Shown here: piece after piece, positions 1 through 6,889 of the stretch
Numbering within the stretch: the first letter of the stretch is position 1
Layout of the letters: every line of letters begins with the position of its first letter
Source: Prevotella merdae
GTDB taxonomy: Bacteria > Bacteroidota > Bacteroidia > Bacteroidales > Bacteroidaceae
Direction of reading: 5' to 3'
NCBI RefSeq assembly: GCF_900290275.1
Contig: NZ_LT985323.1
Location: 792,405-856,404, forward strand
Length of the DNA: 64,000 bases
Program-made: the position numbers and the translations under genes
The notes under the pieces: model-generated
The model's input: only the letters and a program-made list of their open reading frames with translations
Database searches by the model: none
What the model was told of the DNA's origin: nothing

Positions 1-3
1 GTA

Positions 4-105
4 GTCAACTATAAGTATGACTAAAATTAAATAAGTCAACGTGAATTATAAATAAGTAATAACTGAGTCAACTTGTATTATCAATAATACTTAGAGTGGT
101 CAACT
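4..105. repeat. Four GTCAAC(T) motifs spaced 31-32 bp
   Basis: GTCAACT or GTCAACG occurs at about 4, 35, 67 and 99, always in the same orientation, separated by 31, 32 and 32 bp of unrelated AT-rich sequence. The spacing is close to three helical turns, as expected for protein sites on one face of DNA. No gene is visible here. It could be the remnant of a longer array that starts left of the window. Confidence 0.5.
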
Positions 106-147
106 AAAATCGTTAAACCACATTATTCTTTACGGTTAATCATATTA

Positions 148-220
148 AATCTCTGTTCCGTGACACGGAATGGCCATTCGGTGACACGGAACGGACGTTC
201 GGCGACACGGAACAGAGATT
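148..220. repeat. Nested palindromic element (73 bp)
   Basis: The ends are exact inverted copies of 15 bp (AATCTCTGTTCCGTG on the left, its reverse complement on the right). Between them the unit GACACGGAA occurs three times, preceded by CGT, GGT and GGC, so several shorter alternative hairpins are possible. It is much richer in GC than its surroundings. It resembles dispersed REP-like palindromes rather than a terminator, since no U-tract follows on either strand. Confidence 0.6.
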
Positions 221-250
221 TTAATTGTATTTACAACTAATCTAATACAT

Positions 251-378
251 TATTGTATTTAAAGAAACACTACTGCATTTAAAGAATTACACTACTGCAA
301 TAAAAGAACTACACTACCATATTAAAAAGAAACCCACAGTTGCATCAAAAAACACACTACTGTATTTAAAAGAAACAC
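251..378. repeat. AT-rich tandem repeat, six ~22-bp units
   Basis: Imperfect units of the type TACTGCATTTAAAGAA followed by (TT)ACAC start at about 251, 271, 293, 315, 338 and 357. The period is 19-23 bp and the units have diverged from each other. No reading frame of note runs through it. It lies just upstream of the export operon promoter and could influence it or be neutral satellite sequence. Confidence 0.5.
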
Positions 379-393
379 CAAATATTCGCTTGA

Positions 394-412
394 GTGTATG
401 ATTTTCATACAC
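394..412. promoter_or_regulatory. 19-bp inverted repeat, possible operator
   Basis: GTGTATGA and TCATACAC form perfect 8-bp arms around TTT, about 70 bp upstream of the -7 box of the export operon. Size and symmetry fit a dimeric repressor site. TTTT follows directly, so a weak terminator for a gene left of the window is an alternative. Confidence 0.35.
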
Positions 413-481
413 TTTTCGGCCAATCTCTCCCCTACTCCTCATTTTCTTCTTTCTTTTCTACCTCTCGCCATCTATTCTCCC

Positions 482-489
482 TAAATTTG
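482..489 (+). promoter_or_regulatory. Bacteroidetes-type -7 box of the export operon
   Basis: TAAATTTG matches TAnnTTTG. Transcription should begin about 5-8 bases downstream, at or after the ATG at 492, so the next in-frame ATG at 516 is preferred as the tolC-like start. A clear -33 TTTG is not visible. Confidence 0.5.
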
Positions 490-515
490 CAATGTCAAAA
501 CAAAAGAACAATAAG

Positions 516-1841
516 ATGAAGCGAATGATTATAGCCATATCAGCCTTTGCGCTTGGCATACAACTGTATGCTGCCGAACCTTGGACCGTAGACAGTTGCA
601 TGCAATATGCAGCCAGCCACAGCCATACGGTCAAGCAACAGCAGTATGCGCTCGACAACAGTCGTGTTGCAAAGACTCAAGCCATTGGCGCTTTCTTGCC
701 AAGCGTATATGGCTCGGTGTCGGGTCAGATGAACTTTGGACGTGCCATCGACCCTGAGACCAATACCTATACCGATGTAAGTACATTGTACAATGGTTAC
801 GGTCTGCAAGCATCGCTCAATATATTCGACGGACTGCAAAGCTATAACGAGCTGCGTATGGTTAAGGCCAATGTGGCTATGGGACGAAGCGCCGTACAAG
901 CAGAAAAGGACGATGTGGCCCTTAAGGTTTACAAGGCATATATGGACCTTGTATATTGCCAGGGAGCCGTAGAGCAGACTCTTAAGAAGCGCGACGAGAG
1001 CCAGGCTTTGCTCCACCAAACCGAGGTTATGGCCGAAGTTGGACAGAAGAGTGATGCCGATGTGGCACAAATGCGAGCCACGCTTGCTGCCGATGAATAC
1101 GAGCTGACACACATGCAGAGCCAAACTACCAAGGCCATGCTTGCCCTTAAACAGCTGATGAACTATCCTGCCGACTCTGCGTTGACCATACTTCAACCCA
1201 CGTTCGAACAAGAGCTGCAGCCTATAGACACCCCATTGCAAATAGCAGCATACGCAGCTACAAGCAACCCCCGAATTCTTAAAGCACAACAAGGAGTAGA
1301 AGCTGCACGCTACAGTCTGCGTGCCGCACGTGGTGCTTTACTTCCATCACTATCTCTCTCAGGTGGCGTGTCCACCTCTTTCTATAGAAACATGGACAAA
1401 GGAGGACACGCCTCCTTCTCCCAACAGTTCAAGAACAATGCAGGCGAATACATCGGACTGTCGCTATCGATACCTATATTCAACCGTCTCGCCACATCGT
1501 CAACCATCCGACGCCGTAAGATTGCTCTCGACCAAGCTCGCGAGAATCTTGAATACGAACAGTCGGAACTGCAACGCATCATTATAGAGGCGGCATCGGA
1601 TGTGGAGAACAGCACAAAGGAGGTAACTAAGATGCAGGAGCAAGTAGAGGCCGACAGCCTTGCGGCCTATCTCACCACACGCAAGTACGAGGAAGGACTT
1701 GCCTCGTCGATAGACGTTAAGACAGCTGCCGTTACATTGTTGCAAAGCAGGGTAAAACTGCTGCAAAGCCAACTGACAATGGCGTACAACAAGAAACTTT
1801 TAGCATATTATAAAGGAGAAAAATTATGGAAAACCTTATGA
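516..1841 (+). CDS. TolC-family outer membrane channel protein
   Basis: This 441-residue protein is an outer membrane efflux channel that would connect an inner-membrane ABC exporter to the outside. It starts with a signal peptide (MKRMIIAISAFALG, cleavage near LYA-AEPW) and then shows the two repeated alpha-helical OEP halves, with long helices around residues 120-200 and 330-420 rich in Gln, Glu and Ala. The last part (LQSQLTMAYNKKLLAYYKGEKLW) is typical of Bacteroidetes TolC proteins. An ATG at 492 is in frame but sits 3 bases after the -7 box, so 516 is chosen. It is the first gene of a five-gene operon; its end overlaps the next gene by 16 bp. The family is certain, the exported substrate is not visible. 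Confidence 0.9.
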   Translation: MKRMIIAISAFALGIQLYAAEPWTVDSCMQYAASHSHTVKQQQYALDNSRVAKTQAIGAFLPSVYGSVSGQMNFGRAIDPETNTYTDVSTLYNGYGLQASLNIFDGLQSYNELRMVKANVAMGRSAVQAEKDDVALKVYKAYMDLVYCQGAVEQTLKKRDESQALLHQTEVMAEVGQKSDADVAQMRATLAADEYELTHMQSQTTKAMLALKQLMNYPADSALTILQPTFEQELQPIDTPLQIAAYAATSNPRILKAQQGVEAARYSLRAARGALLPSLSLSGGVSTSFYRNMDKGGHASFSQQFKNNAGEYIGLSLSIPIFNRLATSSTIRRRKIALDQARENLEYEQSELQRIIIEAASDVENSTKEVTKMQEQVEADSLAAYLTTRKYEEGLASSIDVKTAAVTLLQSRVKLLQSQLTMAYNKKLLAYYKGEKLWKTL

Positions 1842-4732
1842 GAAAACTAATTACCCTATCATTCGCTATACTATTGTCTGTGGCATGTATGGGTCAGGAA
1901 AAGCTGACTCTCAAGAGTCGCGTGGTAGACTCAAAAACCCGCAACGACGTGCCAGGTGTAACCGTGCAGCTACTTTCATCGGACAGTACGGTTATAGAAT
2001 CATTCGTGGCAAACAACCATTGGACCCGTGACGACCAGGAAGGCTATTCATCTATATTCCGGTTTGATGTGCCAAGACATAAGGCCAACTATATCATACG
2101 TGCCAGTTTTTTGGGCTACAAGACGTCGTATGTCAACATATCCATTGGCGAGCTTAAGAAGAGAGAGTACCTGCGTGAGCTACCACCAATAGTGTTGCGC
2201 CCTGACTCGAAGATGCTTCAAGAGGTAAGCGTGGTAGGCAGCAAGGTAAAGTTTTATCATAAGGGAGATACTGTGGTATATAATGCCGATGCCTTTGTGT
2301 TGGCAGAAGGCAGTATGCTTGACGCTTTGGTTAGACAGATGCCTGGTGTGGAGATAAAGAAAGACGGACGAATATATCACAACGGACAGTTTGTCGAGAA
2401 TCTGTTGCTCAACGGCAAGGATTTCTTCAGAGGCAATCAAGAGGTTATGCTTGAGAATCTTCCCTCATATACCGTCAAGCAAGTAAAGATATACAACAAG
2501 TATGGCAAGAACAGCGAGTTTCTTGGACAGAAACGCCAGGACGACAAGACGTATGTTATGGATGTAAATCTAAAGAAAGACTATTCCATCGGCTTGTTGG
2601 CAAACATGGAGGGCGGAGCAGGCACAAACGACCGTTATCTTGGTCGCCTATTTGCCATGCGCTATACCGACCATTCGCGCATTACCTTCTATGGAAACAT
2701 TAACAATCTTAACGATAACAGAAAACCGGGTCGCGACTCAGACTGGAATCCCGTTGACATGCCGAAAGGTGATAATAAGGAGAAGTTGGGCGGATTTGAC
2801 TATGCTGTAAGCGATAGAAACCAAAAGTTTGATATCAATGGCAATGTGCAGGTGAGCCATTCCAATCAGAACCTCATTACCAATACCGACCGTGTGAACT
2901 TTCTGCAAAAGGGAAACACATTCGATTATGAGCGCCAGAGAGAAACATTGAAGAACTTTAATCTGACAACCAACAACCAGCTATACCTCGTGTTCAACAA
3001 GGCAAACCTGCTGCTACAGCCATCGTTCCAATACGACAAGTTCGACAATTACAGCAATTATATTTCGGGCACATTCTCCTCTATGCAATATGGTGTAAGC
3101 CGTGAATTGCTCGACAATATCTATGCTGTAGGTTCGGAGCAGATTATCCGTCAATCTTTGATTAACAGATATAAGAAAGAGAGATTGGGCAAAGGCTATC
3201 AGCTCAAGGGAAGCCTTAGTGCCGTAAGCACAATAAAGCTCAAGGGGTCGGACGATTACATCAACCTTACCGGACAAATATCTTACGACAAGCGCAAGGA
3301 GGACTTGTTCAACAAGTATGCCATAAACTATGGTGACGAGCAACAGATGCAGACCTACGACAATCAGTACTTCAAGAACCATCCCGACCGCAACTGGTTA
3401 TATCAAATAGGCGCAGCCTACAACTTTCGCTTAAGTCATGCAGTAGAGTTGTCTATGTACTATGGTTATAGTCATCGCGACAAGAAGCGTCATTCCTCGC
3501 TTTATCTATTAGACCAGTTAGATGAAGAGGAGGAGAGCTCCTCTACCATAGGATGGTTGCCGTCTGTAGCTGAATATGAACGCACAAAGGATAGAAGCAA
3601 CAGTTATGTAAGCCAATATACAGAGGATGCGCATAGTATTATTCCATCCATAACATGGGATAAGGATACAGAGCATGGCAATTGGAGCGCGCAGGCCAAG
3701 TTGGGAATTATACCTACCCGACAGAAGCTTGCCTATCAGAGAGGAGAGACTGATACAACCATAGTAAGAAACACGGTACTTCTTACCTTGCCCTTTACCA
3801 GACTGAGCTACTGGGTAAAAGATCATACAAAGGGTTTCCAATTACTTTTCAAGGCAACTCCAAAGCTACCCGACCTACTGAATATGGTGAATATTAAGGA
3901 TGCTACAGACCCTATGAATGTGAAGGAGGGCAACAATGGCTTGAAGAACGAGATGGCTTATGACGTCAACCTTATCTTCAACTCCATAAATATAGCCAAG
4001 CAGCGAAGCCAGAGTCTTCGTTTGGGTTACACCTATCGTGCTAATGCCTTGGCTATGGGATACAGTTACGATGCCAATACGGGTGTAAGGCGATATAGGG
4101 CAGACAATGTCAACGGCAATTGGAATGCATATGTAGCCTATAATTACGAGCAACCGCTTGACAAGATGAAGCGACTTACATTTGGCACATGGACACGTAT
4201 GGAATACGCAAACAGCGTAGATTTGATAGGCAAGTCGGAAGGCTCGAATTATCAAGCTATTCGCAGTTCGGTGCAGACAATGTTGCTTGACCAAACCTTG
4301 AAGTTGAATTATAAGATAGGCAGCTCTTCAACAATGGGCATAAAAGTGTCGGCAGCCTGGAGAAACATAAACGGCAAGACAATGGACTTCGACCATATCA
4401 ATGCTGTTGACTTCAACTATGGCGCTACTGCCTCATTCAATCTGCCTTGGCATATTCAGGTGGGTACAGACATTACCATGTACTCTCGCCGTGGCTACGA
4501 GGGAAGTAGTATGAATACAAATGATTTGCTTTGGAATGCCCGCATTTCATATACCATGCTCAAGGGAAAGCTTACATGGATGCTTGATGGCTTTGACATC
4601 CTGGGCAATATGAACAACATAACCCGCATGGTAAATGCCCAGGGCAGAACCGAGACATTTGTCAACGCCCTGCCACGCTATGCTATATTGCATGTGGCGT
4701 ACCATTTCAACATGAAACCAAAGAAGCATTAA
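1826..4732 (+). CDS. Large outer membrane beta-barrel protein with carboxypeptidase-regulatory-like N-terminus
   Basis: A 968-residue outer membrane protein. After a signal peptide (cut near CMG-QEK) come a carboxypeptidase-regulatory-like beta-sandwich (about 25-125), a plug-like region (about 130-250, with LLNGKDFFRGN) and a long barrel of alternating aromatic strands that ends in AYHFNMKPKKH. This is the architecture of the OMP_b-brl_3 / TonB-receptor-like proteins of Bacteroidetes. No clear TonB box is seen. AGGAGA lies just before the ATG at 1826, rare in this window, and fits translational coupling with the overlapping tolC-like gene. Its place between channel and adaptor genes suggests that it takes part in export or re-uptake of the same substrate, but this is inference. 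Confidence 0.85.
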   Translation: MENLMRKLITLSFAILLSVACMGQEKLTLKSRVVDSKTRNDVPGVTVQLLSSDSTVIESFVANNHWTRDDQEGYSSIFRFDVPRHKANYIIRASFLGYKTSYVNISIGELKKREYLRELPPIVLRPDSKMLQEVSVVGSKVKFYHKGDTVVYNADAFVLAEGSMLDALVRQMPGVEIKKDGRIYHNGQFVENLLLNGKDFFRGNQEVMLENLPSYTVKQVKIYNKYGKNSEFLGQKRQDDKTYVMDVNLKKDYSIGLLANMEGGAGTNDRYLGRLFAMRYTDHSRITFYGNINNLNDNRKPGRDSDWNPVDMPKGDNKEKLGGFDYAVSDRNQKFDINGNVQVSHSNQNLITNTDRVNFLQKGNTFDYERQRETLKNFNLTTNNQLYLVFNKANLLLQPSFQYDKFDNYSNYISGTFSSMQYGVSRELLDNIYAVGSEQIIRQSLINRYKKERLGKGYQLKGSLSAVSTIKLKGSDDYINLTGQISYDKRKEDLFNKYAINYGDEQQMQTYDNQYFKNHPDRNWLYQIGAAYNFRLSHAVELSMYYGYSHRDKKRHSSLYLLDQLDEEEESSSTIGWLPSVAEYERTKDRSNSYVSQYTEDAHSIIPSITWDKDTEHGNWSAQAKLGIIPTRQKLAYQRGETDTTIVRNTVLLTLPFTRLSYWVKDHTKGFQLLFKATPKLPDLLNMVNIKDATDPMNVKEGNNGLKNEMAYDVNLIFNSINIAKQRSQSLRLGYTYRANALAMGYSYDANTGVRRYRADNVNGNWNAYVAYNYEQPLDKMKRLTFGTWTRMEYANSVDLIGKSEGSNYQAIRSSVQTMLLDQTLKLNYKIGSSSTMGIKVSAAWRNINGKTMDFDHINAVDFNYGATASFNLPWHIQVGTDITMYSRRGYEGSSMNTNDLLWNARISYTMLKGKLTWMLDGFDILGNMNNITRMVNAQGRTETFVNALPRYAILHVAYHFNMKPKKH

Positions 4733-4762
4733 TTTGAGATTATCTCAGAATAAATAAACATT

Positions 4763-6010
4763 ATGGACCGACCAATAGAAAAGAAATCATTCCCGCGCCG
4801 CTACATCGGGTACATAGCTGCGGCTGTAGCTGTTGTGGCATTGCTTGTATGGATAGTATTTGGAAGTACAACAAGCACAATGACTATCGACAGCAACGAT
4901 GTTACGGTTAGTGATGTAACACGTGGCAAGTTCGACGATTATGTAAGGCTTAACGGACAGGTTGTACCTATTCAGGTGGTGCAGATATCGCCTGAGGAAG
5001 GTGGTATAGTAAGAGAGAAAGTTGTTGAGGAAGGTACACGCGTGAAGAAAGGCGACGTGATACTGCGACTGAGCAACAGCAATCTCGACTTGCAGATTCT
5101 GAACGCCGAGGCTGAACTTGCCGAGAAACAGAACCTGCTACGCAACACACAAGTAACTATGCAACAAGACCGGCTGAACAACCGTACAGAACAAGCCACA
5201 CTTGATATGGACTGCGACCGCAAGTTGCGTGCCTATCAGCAGAACTCGCGTTTGTACAAGGAGAAACTTATAAGCAAGGAGGTGTTTATGCAAAGCAAAG
5301 AAGACTACAATCTTGCATTGCGCAAGCAACGTCTTATAGGTCAACGACTGAAGCAAGACAGCCTATATCGCCATGTACAAATGGCTCAGATGGAGGACAA
5401 CCTCGATAATATGCGCAAGAATGTACTGCTTGTGCGCGAGCGCAAAAATAAGCTTGAGGTGCGGTCGGCTATAGACGGCGAGCTTGGATTGCTTGATGTT
5501 GAACTGGGACAGAATATTCAGGCAGGACAGAATATTGGTCAGATTAACGACCTATCCGACTTTAAGATTGAGGCAAAGATAGATGAGCATTACATAGACC
5601 GTGTGCGTCCGGGACTGATAGCCACTATAAACAGAGACGGCAAAGAGTATCAGTTGCGTGTGCGCAAGGTATATCCAGAGGTGCGAGACGGATCATTCCG
5701 TACCGACTTTGTGTTTGTAAGCGCGCGTCCTGCACAAATGCGCAGCGGACAGACATATTATATTGAGCTGGCTCTCGGCAAATCGTCGCAAGCCACACTT
5801 ATTCCACGTGGAACATTCTTCCAGACCACTGGTGGCAACTGGATATTCGTGCTCGACCGCTCGGGCAAAAAGGCTTATCGCCGAAACATAAGCATTGCAC
5901 GACAGAATCCACAATACTATGAGGTGACAGAAGGTTTGGAACCAGGCGAACGTGTAATAACGAGTGGATACGAGGCATTTAAAGATAATGAAGTATTGAT
6001 ATTAAAATAA
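4763..6010 (+). CDS. HlyD/MacA-like periplasmic adaptor of ABC exporter
   Basis: A 415-residue membrane fusion protein that bridges the inner-membrane ABC exporter and the TolC-like channel. One transmembrane helix lies at about 14-34. Then come a barrel-sandwich (lipoyl-like) half-motif (EEGGIVREKVVEEGTRVKKGD, about 76-96), a long coiled-coil hairpin (about 110-230), the second lipoyl half (IDGELGLLDVELGQNIQAG) and a beta-barrel and membrane-proximal domain ending in GYEAFKDNEVLIL. It sits 30 bp after the beta-barrel gene and 7 bp before the ATPase gene. Assignment to the family is firm; the substrate is unknown. Confidence 0.92.
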   Translation: MDRPIEKKSFPRRYIGYIAAAVAVVALLVWIVFGSTTSTMTIDSNDVTVSDVTRGKFDDYVRLNGQVVPIQVVQISPEEGGIVREKVVEEGTRVKKGDVILRLSNSNLDLQILNAEAELAEKQNLLRNTQVTMQQDRLNNRTEQATLDMDCDRKLRAYQQNSRLYKEKLISKEVFMQSKEDYNLALRKQRLIGQRLKQDSLYRHVQMAQMEDNLDNMRKNVLLVRERKNKLEVRSAIDGELGLLDVELGQNIQAGQNIGQINDLSDFKIEAKIDEHYIDRVRPGLIATINRDGKEYQLRVRKVYPEVRDGSFRTDFVFVSARPAQMRSGQTYYIELALGKSSQATLIPRGTFFQTTGGNWIFVLDRSGKKAYRRNISIARQNPQYYEVTEGLEPGERVITSGYEAFKDNEVLILK

Positions 6011-6017
6011 CACAATT

Positions 6018-6698
6018 ATGATAAAGACAGAAAACCTTACCAAAATCTTCCGCACAGAGGAAGTAGAGACCGTTGCACTAAACGGTGTTAGCATAAACGT
6101 AGAAGACGGCGAATTTGTGGCAATAATGGGACCAAGTGGTTGCGGAAAGTCAACTCTCCTTAACATCCTTGGTCTGCTCGACAATCCCAACAGCGGCGAG
6201 TATTGGCTCGACAACGAGCCTGTAGGCAAGCTTAAGGAAAAGGAACGCACCAAGTATCGTCGTGGTAGCATAGGCTTTGTATTCCAGAGTTTCAACCTTA
6301 TAGACGAGCTTACAGTTGAGGAGAATGTAGACCTGCAGTTGCGCTACCTCGGTGTTCCAGCCAAAGAACGTCGCGAACATGTAACCGAGATATTAAGAAA
6401 GGTAGGACTTAGCCAACGTGCTAAGCACTATCCACAGCAGCTATCAGGCGGACAGCAACAGCGTGTGGCTATAGCACGTGCCGTGGTAGGAAAGCCTAAG
6501 CTGATACTTGCCGACGAGCCTACTGGTAATCTTGACTCTAAGAGCGGACTTGCCGTAATGGAACTGCTATCCCAACTAAATGCCGAGGGAACAACAATCG
6601 TTATGGTTACCCACTCACAGCACGACGCTATGATGGCGAATAGAATTATCAATCTGTTTGACGGACAGGTTGTAGACAACAACGAGAGAATCATTTAA
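6018..6698 (+). CDS. ABC transporter ATP-binding protein (MacB/LolD type)
   Basis: A 226-residue ATPase of the MacB/LolD/FtsE group that drives the downstream FtsX-like permease. Walker A is GPSGCGKST (38-46), the Q-loop FQSFN follows, the signature is LSGGQQQR, Walker B is [13 protein letters not shown] and the switch His is in VTHSQ. The length is standard. The gene is 7 bp after the adaptor gene. A heptamer repeat with an inverted partner (6699-6834) begins at the base after the stop codon and separates it from the permease gene. Confidence 0.95.
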   Translation: MIKTENLTKIFRTEEVETVALNGVSINVEDGEFVAIMGPSGCGKSTLLNILGLLDNPNSGEYWLDNEPVGKLKEKERTKYRRGSIGFVFQSFNLIDELTVEENVDLQLRYLGVPAKERREHVTEILRKVGLSQRAKHYPQQLSGGQQQRVAIARAVVGKPKLILADEPTGNLDSKSGLAVMELLSQLNAEGTTIVMVTHSQHDAMMANRIINLFDGQVVDNNERII

Positions 6699-6834
6699 GT
6701 TGAGAGTTGAGAATTGAGAATTGAGAGTTGAAAGTTGAGAATTGAGAATTATGAATAGCATAGAGAATCGTATAAATAATCCCCACAATACAAATCATAA
6801 CTCTCAACTTTCAACTCTCAACTCTCAACTATAA
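6699..6834. repeat. Heptanucleotide tandem repeat with inverted partner
   Basis: Eight consecutive 7-bp units (GTTGAGA, ATTGAGA, GTTGAAA and variants) fill 6699-6754, directly after a stop codon. Five units of the complementary type (ACTCTCA, ACTTTCA, ACTATAA) fill 6800-6834. The two blocks can pair into a stem of about 35 bp in the mRNA between the ATPase and permease genes. There is no U-tract, so this is not an ordinary terminator. Confidence 0.75.
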
Positions 6835-6889
6835 CAAAACTCTCAACCAGAACATACCTCTCAGATAAAAACAAAACAATACGAACAAT

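Noticed and set aside
1..385. CRISPR-like array
   Set aside because: The repeated motifs are short (6-16 bp), the repeats diverge and spacing units are not unique spacers; no cas gene is in the window.
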